Shown here piece by piece: positions 1 through 9,453 of a stretch of DNA of 64,000 bases (position 1 is the stretch's first letter; each line of letters opens with the position of its first letter). Both the position numbers and the translations under genes were made by a program. Origin of the DNA: Roseateles hydrophilus (GTDB lineage: Bacteria > Pseudomonadota > Gammaproteobacteria > Burkholderiales > Burkholderiaceae_C); NCBI RefSeq assembly GCF_026712245.1, contig NZ_JAPPUY010000001.1, positions 1,488,001-1,552,000 on the forward strand. The letters are read 5' to 3'. The notes beneath the pieces are model-generated. The model was given only the letters and a program-made list of their open reading frames with translations. It was not told the DNA's origin and did no database searches.

Positions 1-582
1 AGCCGATGCGCCATGCACCGCTGCGCGCGCGCAGGCTCGCCACCGTGACAACCAGTGGCACCAGCAGATAGAAGAAGAACTCGTAACTCAGCGACCACGC
101 GACGGTGATCAGCGGGTCGATGGGAAACACCCCTGGGAGCAGCAGGAGGTTCTGCAGCACATACAGCGCCGCCGCCGCCGGATCGGCTGGAAAACGCTCG
201 ACACGGCCTGAGGCCAGGGCGAGGAGCAGGTACACCGCGAACACCACCAGAAACGCGGGATAGATGCGCCGCACCCGGCGCGCCAGGTAGTCCATGAACG
301 GTCGGGGCGCGCCGAGCAGGCTGCCGTAGATCAGGTAGCCGCTCAACACGAAGAACAAGTCCACGCCGACGTTGCCTATCGCGTGGACCTGTTCCAGCAA
401 CCACTCACTGTGGCCGCCATCCGGCACCCAGGGCGACACCAGCGTGGCGTAATGAACCAGGAACACGAGCAGCACCGCGACGCCACGCAGGCCTTCCATG
501 GGGCGCAAGTTCGTAGCCCCCACGACGCGCCCCAACTCCAGGCGCGCAACCAGCCAGGCGCGGAGCGAGGGTGCAGGCGTGC

Positions 583-586
<4 letters not shown>
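1..586 (-). CDS. Acyltransferase family 3 membrane protein (partial, C-terminus outside window)
   Basis: Membrane acyltransferase of the OafA/ExoZ (acyltransferase 3) family, expected to transfer an acetyl or other acyl group onto a sugar of the exopolysaccharide or its lipid-linked precursor at the inner membrane. About 195 codons are visible and the rest lies to the left of the window. Near the N-terminus are the family hallmarks: an L-R-G-V-A-V-L-L-V-F segment followed by a histidine (HYATLV), then NVGVDLFFVLSGYLI, then a basic RRVRRIYPAF segment and a WSLSYEFFFY motif, all within hydrophobic helices. I chose the GTG at 586 because its GTGA overlaps the stop of the upstream dehydrogenase gene by 4 bp, implying translational coupling; an internal ATG 26 codons later is possible. 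It is the last visible gene of the EPS operon. The exact acyl group and acceptor cannot be told. Confidence 0.85.
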
Positions 587-1863
<1,277 letters not shown>

Positions 1864-1910
1864 GGTCGTTTGCTTCTCGTTGCTGTCGTTGTTGGAATGG
1901 CGGCGCATTG

Positions 1911-3485
1911 TCAGGGTTGGCGAAGCATGCCCCGGTCGCGGACCCCACTCAAAGCGGTGTGGAATGTGCGCCAGTGCGCGGACAAGAAGGCCCGCAAACG
2001 CGCATCGTCTGGGCCGGCACCGTCCTTGTCGGCATACACCAGCACCACAGCGGCGTCATCGCCCCGTCCTTGCAGCTTGCACCAGGCGCCGTAAAGCTTG
2101 GCCCGCCAATCGCTGGTAAAGGCGTGTCCATTGATCCAGTAAACCTGCCAGACACGCAGCCTGGGCGCCAAGCTGCCCCCGCCGCTCACTTGACTGAGCG
2201 CCTCGCCACGCAGTTCAGCAACACGCCAGTCCGTTGCGCCCGCATCGGCGTCCAGGCTTGCCCGCGCTGAACCTGTGCGCGACCAGTTGCCGCTCGCCTC
2301 TCCATCGACCAAGCCGTTGACTGAAGTCACGAGTTGGCGCCCCGGCCGCTGATCGCGGTAGTAGCCGATGTAGACGCCAATCGCATCGCCCCCCCGATCC
2401 GGCTCATAGCGCCCGTGTAGCGTGGCAGCCGCGTTCGCAAACGCCGGGCGCCAGCTGGAGTGGGGTTCGGCGCGCCATGCCCAGCCCTGCAACTGCGGCG
2501 CCACCAGTTCGGGCTCGCCATGGGCGCTGCGCTCGTTGGCATGCATGCGCAACACCGATGGCAGGGCCAGCAGCAGCGAGGCCGCGGCGATCGCAACCGA
2601 CCAGCGCGACAACGGCACGCCATGTGCGCCCGGTGCGCCGGATGGCACCGCTTCAGGGGCGGCATCGGGCTCAGCCCAGCGCGAGCCGATCATGAACATC
2701 GCCAGCATGATGACGCCAAAAAACACCCAGCCGTAGATGAGGTGGTCCACGCCCACTGCCAGCGTGTTGCCGGACAGGTGGCCGAGCATGACGATCATGT
2801 AGGCCCGCAGCCAGTTGGCCACCAGCGGCGTGACGATGGCGACGCCGACGAACAGCCAGCGCCGCGTGTGCGAGCGGTAGTTCAGGTAGGCAAACAGGGT
2901 GCCCACCATCACCGACGCCATCAGGTAGCGGATGCCGCTGCAGGCCTGCACAACGGACCATGAGCCCGAGGGAATGACAAAGTCCAAGCCTTCGCGGAAC
3001 ACGGGGATGCCGCTGGCTCGCACGGCCAGCACAGTGAAGTCAGCCGTGCGGTCCATCAGCCACGGCGTCAGGAAGTCGCCGAAAGGCACGGCAAAGAACA
3101 GGAAACCCAGCGGAAACGCCATGCGACGCGCCACCTCGGTGCCAAGCATGGCCGGTACCAGCAGCACAAACATGCCCATCACGGCAAACTGCGTGGGCGC
3201 ATTGGCCGCTGCCAGCTCCCCCACCAGCCAGAGCAGGCCCAGCGGCAGCAGCCCCCACAGCCACGTTGGCGCGGGCGCAGGCTGGAGCGCTGCCAGCTCA
3301 GCGCGCAGCCGCCACACCAGCCAGGCCGAAATTGGCGGCACGACCCAGGCATGAGCAAAGGTCTCGGAGCGATCCCAGATCGACACCATGGCGCCGATGG
3401 TGCCGTGGTAGATCAGCGCCAACAGCGCCCAGGCCAGCACCAGCACGAGCAGCGGCAATCGCCAGGGTTTGGGCATGTTCAGCAT
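1911..3485 (-). CDS. xrtA: Exosortase A with C-terminal EpsI domain
   Basis: Multipass inner-membrane cysteine protease/transpeptidase thought to cleave PEP-CTERM sorting tails of exported proteins, 524 aa. The first 270 residues are hydrophobic helices carrying the exosortase catalytic triad: Cys182 in QACSGIRYL, Arg227 in NWLRAY and His248 in DHLIYGW. Residues from about 300 form a soluble EpsI-like (DUF3485) domain, the fusion usual for XrtA of EPS loci in betaproteobacteria. The ATG at 3485 overlaps the preceding glycosyltransferase gene by 7 bp; a second Met three codons on is possible. All its neighbours are members of the XrtA-associated EPS set. A candidate substrate with a PEP-CTERM tail is encoded in this window at 46889-47515. 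The assignment is firm; the details of sorting are family knowledge. Confidence 0.95.
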   Translation of the reverse strand: MLNMPKPWRLPLLVLVLAWALLALIYHGTIGAMVSIWDRSETFAHAWVVPPISAWLVWRLRAELAALQPAPAPTWLWGLLPLGLLWLVGELAAANAPTQFAVMGMFVLLVPAMLGTEVARRMAFPLGFLFFAVPFGDFLTPWLMDRTADFTVLAVRASGIPVFREGLDFVIPSGSWSVVQACSGIRYLMASVMVGTLFAYLNYRSHTRRWLFVGVAIVTPLVANWLRAYMIVMLGHLSGNTLAVGVDHLIYGWVFFGVIMLAMFMIGSRWAEPDAAPEAVPSGAPGAHGVPLSRWSVAIAAASLLLALPSVLRMHANERSAHGEPELVAPQLQGWAWRAEPHSSWRPAFANAAATLHGRYEPDRGGDAIGVYIGYYRDQRPGRQLVTSVNGLVDGEASGNWSRTGSARASLDADAGATDWRVAELRGEALSQVSGGGSLAPRLRVWQVYWINGHAFTSDWRAKLYGAWCKLQGRGDDAAVVLVYADKDGAGPDDARLRAFLSAHWRTFHTALSGVRDRGMLRQP

Positions 3486-4669
3486 GACGTTTCCAGGTGC
3501 CGGTCCAGGCCAGCCAGATGGGCGTCCCAGCTGTAGGCGCCGACGACGAAATCTCGCGCACGGCGGCCGGCCGCATCGGCAGCGGCCGGGTCACCCAGCC
3601 AGAGCGACAACTGGTCGACGTACGCCTGCACATCGTCTGCAGCCTGCAAGCCCGGCTGGGCCGTCTCAGTGATCGCACGCACACAGCTGCCGGCGGCCAC
3701 GACCGGCCGGGCCATGGCCATGGCTTCCAGCACCTTGTTCTGCAGGCCCCGTGCCAGCCGCAACGGCGCCACGACGGCGGCAGCGTGTTGTAGGTAGGGA
3801 CGCACGTCGGGCACGGTGCCCGTCACGTTGACGGCCGGCCCGGCCAGCGCCTGAACAGCGGGTGTCGGGCTGCGCCCGACGATGTGAAAGCGCAGTGCCG
3901 GAAAGCGCTCGCGCAGCGCCGGCAACATGTCGCGCACCAACCACGTCACGGCGTCGACGTTGGGCCAGTAGTCCATCGCGCCGGTGAACACCAGCGGCAG
4001 CTCACCGGTCGTGAACGGGCTGGCGCGTGCGGCATCGGGGGCAAAGAAATCGGCGTCCACCCCATTGCCCAGCGCGGCGAGCCTCATGGGCTGGCCCGGC
4101 CCAAGGTCACGGAACAGCGCGACCTCGTTCTCGGTGACGAAGAAGCTGCACTGCGCCGCTCGGGCCGTGCGCTGCTCAAAGGCCAGCAGCTGGCTCGATT
4201 CGCGCCGGTACAGCCACGACATCGGCCATGCGTGCTCCGGCGCGTAATCACGCCATTTGGCGGAATCGACATCCACAAAGTCCACCAGCATGCGCAGCCC
4301 CGCCGGCACGTACTGCGCCATGACGCCGCTGAACACCACCACGGCGTCGAACCCCACCCGGGCCGCCGTCTCGGCCACCCAGGCCTGCAGGCCGGCATCA
4401 CGGTAGTAAGGCAGGCTCAGGGGTTCGCCCGTCAGCAGGCCGCGCAGGCTCAGCAGCTTGGCGGTGCGCGGGTTCAGGCGCGCGACATGCAGACCTGCAC
4501 ACAGGGCCTGCACGCGGGGCAGGTGCTGCTCGTCGTCGGGGTCGTCGATGAAGGTGCCGAGGTGCACCTCGTGCCGCGCCGCCAGATGCTTGAGCAAATG
4601 GTAGGAGCGCACCTTGTCGCCCTTGTTGGGCGGGTAAGGCAGACGGTGGACGAGGTAGAGGATCTTCAT
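3479..4669 (-). CDS. PEP-CTERM/EPS-associated glycosyltransferase (TIGR03087-like)
   Basis: GT-B fold family 4-like glycosyltransferase, 396 aa, cytoplasmic, expected to add one sugar to the lipid-linked repeat unit. The N-terminus MKILYLVHRLPYPPNKGDK is the signature of the exosortase-associated sugar transferase family. The C-terminal half has a nucleotide-sugar site region (VFTGAMDYWPN, then FHIVGRSPTP) and an acidic EAMAMARPVVA segment as in GT4 enzymes. The start at 4669 was chosen because the family begins at MKILYLVHR; the longer frame only adds an Arg-rich piece. The leader before this start resembles the leader of the ATPase gene at 7810. The donor and acceptor sugars cannot be read from the sequence. 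Confidence 0.88.
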   Translation of the reverse strand: MKILYLVHRLPYPPNKGDKVRSYHLLKHLAARHEVHLGTFIDDPDDEQHLPRVQALCAGLHVARLNPRTAKLLSLRGLLTGEPLSLPYYRDAGLQAWVAETAARVGFDAVVVFSGVMAQYVPAGLRMLVDFVDVDSAKWRDYAPEHAWPMSWLYRRESSQLLAFEQRTARAAQCSFFVTENEVALFRDLGPGQPMRLAALGNGVDADFFAPDAARASPFTTGELPLVFTGAMDYWPNVDAVTWLVRDMLPALRERFPALRFHIVGRSPTPAVQALAGPAVNVTGTVPDVRPYLQHAAAVVAPLRLARGLQNKVLEAMAMARPVVAAGSCVRAITETAQPGLQAADDVQAYVDQLSLWLGDPAAADAAGRRARDFVVGAYSWDAHLAGLDRHLETSC

Positions 4670-4757
4670 GTCAGCGCTGCCCGGCCGCACGGAGGCACTG
4701 ACGCGCCGACGCATCGCGGCGCGAACGAAGTGAGCGTGGGGTCGTGCGCATCGGCCC

Positions 4758-5807
4758 TCAGCCCAGGTTCTTGACGATGAACGGCCCCAACCAGTTGGCC
4801 ACGCCCACCGGCAGGCGGCGCCACGCCTTGATCATCAGCTGGTACTTGGGGTTGTTCGGATTGTTCTGGGGGATCGCGTCGCGCTTGAACAGTCGGTACT
4901 CGTAGCTCAGCGGCTGCGGTTCAAAACCCCAGTTCTTCTTGAACGCGTAGGGCCCCGTGCCCTGCTTGCTGCGCCCGTAGTCGAAGACCTTGAGGCCCCG
5001 CGCACAGGCGCGCCGCATCAGCTCCCAGTACTTGAAGTCATTGGCCGCGAGGTCGCGCGCGGCCTCGTCGTCGCCAGCGTAGTAAGGCAGCACCTCATCG
5101 CGGAAGTAGAAGCTCAGCACGCTGGACAGCGGCCGTCCATCAGCCGCCGTGACCGTCAACACCTCGGCGTCCGCACCGAACTCGTCCAGCAGCGCCTGGA
5201 AGTAGCGCTTCGGCATGGCCGGCGTGCCGTGGCGCAGCACGTTGTCGGCGTAGAGGTCGAAGAACCGGTCGACATTGGGGTCGATCGCGGCCTTGAGTTC
5301 GTTCTTGATGCCCTTGCGCACCATGGCCCGCTGCTTGCGCGGAATGGCCAGCATGTTGGCCTCCTCGTCCGGCAGGATTTCCTTGCGGAAGGTGACGTAC
5401 AAGTCCTGGCGCGGCCAGTCCGCATGGCGCGTGGCGCCGAGGTAGCGGTACTCCAGATGCTCCGCACCCAGCTCACCCGCGATGCGCTCGGCCTCGGCTT
5501 CCAGTGCAGCCGCGGCTTCATCGTTCAGTGCGGCCACACCGCCGTAGACGGCGAACGGCAGGCTGGCGACCGAGTGGCCAAACAGCCGGCTCTTGATCTG
5601 CGCGAGCGGCAGCACGCCCTCGATGACGCCGTCACGTTCGGCATACAGGAAGAAGCACGCGTGGCCGAAGCTGCGCTCGATGACGCGCAGCCAGCCGCTG
5701 CGGTGGAAGAACGTGGCTTGCGGATGGGCCAGCACGAACGCGTCCCAGCGCGCGGACGCAACCCGGTCTTGCGCGGTCAGCCGCGCAATGCGGAGGGAGG
5801 CACTCAT
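4758..5807 (-). CDS. FemAB-related protein, XrtA/PEP-CTERM system-associated
   Basis: Protein of the GNAT-like FemAB superfamily, 349 aa, similar to the PEP-CTERM-associated FemAB family (TIGR03019). FemAB proteins transfer aminoacyl groups from aminoacyl-tRNA onto peptidoglycan precursors. In EPS loci the acceptor is unknown and modification of the polysaccharide or its carrier is only a guess. Visible features are the N-terminal GNAT half with FHRSGWLRVIE and LPFAVYGG, and the C-terminal half with VFDYGRSKQGTGPYAFKKNWG, typical of the family. No signal peptide is seen. Its ATG directly follows the stop of the deacetylase gene with no spacer (TGA then ATG), so the two are coupled. An 88-bp gap follows before the glycosyltransferase. 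Confidence 0.88.
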   Translation of the reverse strand: MSASLRIARLTAQDRVASARWDAFVLAHPQATFFHRSGWLRVIERSFGHACFFLYAERDGVIEGVLPLAQIKSRLFGHSVASLPFAVYGGVAALNDEAAAALEAEAERIAGELGAEHLEYRYLGATRHADWPRQDLYVTFRKEILPDEEANMLAIPRKQRAMVRKGIKNELKAAIDPNVDRFFDLYADNVLRHGTPAMPKRYFQALLDEFGADAEVLTVTAADGRPLSSVLSFYFRDEVLPYYAGDDEAARDLAANDFKYWELMRRACARGLKVFDYGRSKQGTGPYAFKKNWGFEPQPLSYEYRLFKRDAIPQNNPNNPKYQLMIKAWRRLPVGVANWLGPFIVKNLG

Positions 5808-6701
5808 TCAGGCGGCGCTCAGCGAGGGCGCCGTGGCGCGCGGGCTGGCCTCGCGGCCCAGGAAGATCTCGTCCATGCGCCCCCAGCGGAAGTCGCCCAG
5901 CAACCGCGCGATGCGGCCTTGGGTCCGCGCCAGGTTGACATAGTGGCGGAAGCGCGCCTTGGCATCGATGCCCGGCACACGCGGCTGCTCGGGGTCGATC
6001 TCCCAGGGATGGAAGTAGAAGACCGCCGATTGGCCATCGACCTCGTTGACCCGGCGGATCATCCAGCGCGACAGCGCGTAAGGCAGCAGGCGGAAGTAGC
6101 CGCCACCGCTGCTGGGCAGGTTCTTGGCGCCGACGCGCAGCGTCGTCACCGGGATCTCCAGCAGGCCCTCGCGCACCGGGTAGGCAAAGCGCGGCGAGTC
6201 AGGCATGCCGTAGTGATCGTGGGCAATGGGGTAGACGCTGCTGGAATAGCGGTAGCCAGCGTCACGCAGCACGTCGAAGGCCCAGAGGTTGTCCTTGCCG
6301 ATCGAGAAGCTCGGTGCGCGGTAGCCAACAACGGGCACGCCGCCCAGGTCTTCCAGCAGTTTCTTGGCGCTGGCGATGTCCTCGAGGAAAGCCGCCGGGC
6401 TCAGGTCGCTGGCGCGTTCGTGGCCATAGCCATGGCTGGCCAGCTCATGGCCGCCGGCAACGATGGCCTTGACCACCTGCGGGTAGCGCTCGGCGATCCA
6501 GCCCAGCGTAAAGAAGGTCGCCTTGACGTCCTTCTCGGCCAACAGCGCGAGGATGGCGGCGATGTTGCGCTCGACGCGGCATTCCAGCCCGTTCCAGTCC
6601 TCGCGGCGGATGTAGGGCGCGAACGCAGAGACCTGGAAGTAGTCTTCCACATCGATGCTCATCGCATTGCGCAGCGGCGGGACGGGGGTGGGCATCAACA
6701 T
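5808..6701 (-). CDS. XrtA-system polysaccharide deacetylase (NodB fold)
   Basis: Carbohydrate esterase family 4-like deacetylase, 297 aa, of the type found in exosortase A EPS loci (TIGR03006-like). It probably removes N- or O-acetyl groups from the polymer or an intermediate. NodB motifs are visible: MSIDVEDYF with the metal/catalytic Asp near residue 17, HELASHGYGH with the two metal-binding histidines, GYRAPSFS with the conserved Arg, and FYFHPWEID near the C-terminus. I chose the ATG at 6701, which has a GAGG about 9 nt upstream, rather than the internal ATG at 6662, which has no ribosome site. No clear signal peptide is present, so cytoplasmic action or a non-classical location is possible. 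It follows the ATPase gene by 11 bp and abuts the FemAB gene. Confidence 0.92.
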   Translation of the reverse strand: MLMPTPVPPLRNAMSIDVEDYFQVSAFAPYIRREDWNGLECRVERNIAAILALLAEKDVKATFFTLGWIAERYPQVVKAIVAGGHELASHGYGHERASDLSPAAFLEDIASAKKLLEDLGGVPVVGYRAPSFSIGKDNLWAFDVLRDAGYRYSSSVYPIAHDHYGMPDSPRFAYPVREGLLEIPVTTLRVGAKNLPSSGGGYFRLLPYALSRWMIRRVNEVDGQSAVFYFHPWEIDPEQPRVPGIDAKARFRHYVNLARTQGRIARLLGDFRWGRMDEIFLGREASPRATAPSLSAA

Positions 6702-6712
6702 GATCTACAGCC

Positions 6713-7810
6713 TCAATGTTGCTTCACGGCATCCACCAGCTTCTGCAGCAGCGCCAGCGTCTGCAGGTTGATGCGCTCCAGGCGCATCATGCTGCGCTCC
6801 AGGCGCTGCAAGCGGTCGGTGTGGTGGTCGGCGCTCAACGCGGCAATCTCGCTGGACAGGCCGTCGACCTCGGCCACGCTCAGCTTGAGCTTGGCCACGT
6901 CCAACGCTCCCGGCGCGCTGTCCAGCGCCGCCGGACGGCTGTCGGGCAGTTTGGCGGGCGCACTGTCGAGCGCGCCGACGTCGCTGTGACGCGGCGCCTC
7001 ACTTTCCTGGGCGATGTCGCGCAGCACTTCTTTCACATCGGCCAGCGTCAGGTGTGTGCGGCCCTGCATGAAACCCAGCAGCAGCAGACGGTCGCACAGC
7101 CGGTTGATGCGGCGCGGGATGCCGTTGCTGGCCTTGTAGATGGCCGGGAAGGCGTCGTGATCGAAGGTGGGCTTGCCGGTGGAGCCCGCGCACTTCAGGC
7201 GGTGCTCCATGTAGCGCTGCGTTTCATCCTCGTCCAGCGGGCCGATGTGGCAGGTGGCCGCCACGCGCTGACGGAACTGCTCCATCTCGGGCTTCTGCAG
7301 GATGCCGCGGAACTCGGGCTGGCCGACCAGGAAGGTCTGCAGCAGGGACTGGTTGCTGAACTGGAAGTTGGACAGCATGCGCAGTTCCTCTACCGCGCGG
7401 GCACTGAGGTTTTGCGCCTCGTCAACGATCAGCAGGCACCGCTTGCCCTGCGTGACCTGGTTGACGAAGAAGGCCTCCAGCGTCATCAACAGCTCGGACT
7501 TGGGCGCATCCTTGACGCGCACACCAAAGGCGGCGCCCACCATGCGCAGCGTGTCCTCGGCGTCGAGCTGGGTCGTCACGACATTGCCAATGACGACATT
7601 GCTGCGGTTCAGGCTATCCAGCAGGCCGCGCAGCAGCGTCGTCTTGCCCGCACCGATCTCGCCGGTGATGACGATGAAGCCGTCATTGCGCAGCACGCCG
7701 TAGTCCAGATACGCCTTGGCACGACGGTGCTGCTTGCTGCCGAAGTAGAAGTTCGGGTCAGGGCTGAGCTGGAACGGCTTGCTGCTCAGGCCATAAAAGG
7801 CTTCGTACAT
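6713..7810 (-). CDS. XrtA/PEP-CTERM system-associated AAA ATPase (ExeA-like)
   Basis: Cytoplasmic or membrane-peripheral AAA+ ATPase, 365 aa, like the EPS/exosortase-associated ATPase family (TIGR03015) and related to ExeA/GspA. The start MYEAFYGLSSKPF is characteristic, which fixes the start at 7810 rather than the longer frame. Walker A is GEIGAGKTT at residues 50-58 and Walker B is LLIVDEAQ around 127-133. Sensor and Arg-rich segments (GIPRRINRLCDRLL) follow, and the last 100 residues include a low-complexity linker and a probable coiled coil. Its role in EPS assembly is unknown; energising or organising the export machinery is inference. It is separated from the outer-membrane protein gene by 86 bp with a leader resembling that of the glycosyltransferase at 4669. 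Confidence 0.9.
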   Translation of the reverse strand: MYEAFYGLSSKPFQLSPDPNFYFGSKQHRRAKAYLDYGVLRNDGFIVITGEIGAGKTTLLRGLLDSLNRSNVVIGNVVTTQLDAEDTLRMVGAAFGVRVKDAPKSELLMTLEAFFVNQVTQGKRCLLIVDEAQNLSARAVEELRMLSNFQFSNQSLLQTFLVGQPEFRGILQKPEMEQFRQRVAATCHIGPLDEDETQRYMEHRLKCAGSTGKPTFDHDAFPAIYKASNGIPRRINRLCDRLLLLGFMQGRTHLTLADVKEVLRDIAQESEAPRHSDVGALDSAPAKLPDSRPAALDSAPGALDVAKLKLSVAEVDGLSSEIAALSADHHTDRLQRLERSMMRLERINLQTLALLQKLVDAVKQH

Positions 7811-7896
7811 GTCAGTGGCTCCCGGCCGTGCGGCGGCGCCGATGCGCCGCACCGGGCGCGTGCTTGGAAAGCAGGCGTGCGGGCGGTCGTTTCATT

Positions 7897-9453
7897 TCAG
7901 AACTGCTGCGTCAAAGTGAGCAGCATGGCATTTTCGGTGTAGCTTGTGACACCTTCGAAGCGGCTGTGCCTCGCGCCCAGCTGTGCAGACAACTGGCCGC
8001 CCAGACGGGCCGTCCAGTTGACGAAATAGCTGGTCAGCTGCGTGGACTGGCGGCTGGTGTCGCCCGCCGACTCCTGGCGCGTGGCGATCAGCGTCAGGCC
8101 GGAGGTGGCGCTGAGCTGGTAGCTCCCCGAAAGCGACATCGACCGCTGCTCGATCTGCGAGCTGTCGGCCAGGCTGCCCTGGTTCACATTGCTGCCCAAC
8201 CTGCCGGACACCGAACGGCTGAGCTGGCCCGTGAGGCTCGCACGCACCCCCTGCAGCGTGACAGCCAGCTGCTGACTACGCAGCCGACTCGGGCCAGACG
8301 ACAGGAAACCGCCAGCGACTACCGCGTCAGCCGACAAGCCTTGCGATTGGAGATAAGCCCGCACAAGGGTGTCGCGCTTGACCGAGTCGGGCTCCTGCGA
8401 TGCGAACAACAGGAAGAACTGGTCGTAGTTGCTCCGCGCACCGCCGGCCGAGCCCGTGTTGCCAACCACCGTGCTCTGCTGGTCCGAGTAGCGCAACACC
8501 GATCGCGCCAGCCGGTGCTCCAGGCTGATGCCATGGCTGTTGCCGTAGGCGTGACGCTGCCAGTCCAAGCCAAGGCGTGTGCGAGCAGACGGCGACCAAC
8601 TCGCGGTGGCACCGGCCGTCGTGCCGCTCTGCTGCGCGTTGCCGAGGTAGTTGCTGCGTTCCTGACCGGCGTTGGCGGAGAACACCCAGTCGGGGTCGGG
8701 CCGGTAGTTCGCGCCCAGGCGCAGGCTGCTGGTACGGGCATGGGCGGTCGAAGTCGCACTCCCCGCCGAAGTGGTCTCGCGGGTGTTGAGCTGCAGCCAC
8801 CAGGCGAACGCACGCGCCCCCAACTGGTCCACCTGCAGCGACGCGCCGCGGCCGCGGCTATCGCCCAGCTCGCTGCCGCGCGCATCGCTGCCCGTGAACT
8901 CGCCGCGCAATGCATAACTGGCCAGGCCGCCAAGCCGGCCCTGCAGCACAGGCGAGACCGAATAGCTCAGCGTCTCGCGCTGGTTGCTGTTGGCGAGGCT
9001 GTTGATGCCACCTTGGCCGCCCTGTGCATCCAGGCTCGGCACACTCTGCAACCCGAACGCAGAGATGTTTTGTTGGCCGATGCTGGCCTGCATGTCCACG
9101 AACAAGGCATCCGGAACCAGCGCCGCACGCCCACTGGCGGACAGCGCGTTCTGCACCCGCGACGGCTGATCCGTCTTGGTGTACAGGATGCCGTTCATCG
9201 CGTAATCCAGACTGCCCTGCAGTGCCCCGGTACGGCTGGAGATGCTGACGCCAGGTGACACCGTCGTGATCAGGGCAGCGTCCTTGTCTCGCGCCGTCAG
9301 TTGCAGGTTGTCCGTCAGCGTCTGCGTCGCGCTCAGGCGCGGAGACACGGAGAACATGCCGCCACGACCACCCGTGCCCTGCGCCTGGGCCAACGCCACC
9401 CCGGCCAGCAGTGCGAATGCGAGACAACGCGGCTCAGCTCTGCGCCGAGTCAT
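7897..9453 (-). CDS. PEP-CTERM system-associated outer-membrane beta-barrel protein (TIGR03016-like)
   Basis: Probable outer-membrane protein of 518 aa. The start at 9453 (MTRRRAEPRC) gives a Sec signal peptide with cleavage near ALAQAQG. The frame extends further upstream but there only reads the Gly-Tyr repeat of the preceding gene in another frame. The mature protein is rich in alternating polar/hydrophobic strands and ends in TLTQQF, a C-terminal Phe as in Bam-recognised barrels. The start lies 20 bp inside the tyrosine kinase gene. Family members sit between the kinase and the ATPase in exosortase EPS loci and may form or support the polysaccharide export pore; this role is inference. 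No enzymatic motif is seen. Confidence 0.87.
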   Translation of the reverse strand: MTRRRAEPRCLAFALLAGVALAQAQGTGGRGGMFSVSPRLSATQTLTDNLQLTARDKDAALITTVSPGVSISSRTGALQGSLDYAMNGILYTKTDQPSRVQNALSASGRAALVPDALFVDMQASIGQQNISAFGLQSVPSLDAQGGQGGINSLANSNQRETLSYSVSPVLQGRLGGLASYALRGEFTGSDARGSELGDSRGRGASLQVDQLGARAFAWWLQLNTRETTSAGSATSTAHARTSSLRLGANYRPDPDWVFSANAGQERSNYLGNAQQSGTTAGATASWSPSARTRLGLDWQRHAYGNSHGISLEHRLARSVLRYSDQQSTVVGNTGSAGGARSNYDQFFLLFASQEPDSVKRDTLVRAYLQSQGLSADAVVAGGFLSSGPSRLRSQQLAVTLQGVRASLTGQLSRSVSGRLGSNVNQGSLADSSQIEQRSMSLSGSYQLSATSGLTLIATRQESAGDTSRQSTQLTSYFVNWTARLGGQLSAQLGARHSRFEGVTSYTENAMLLTLTQQF

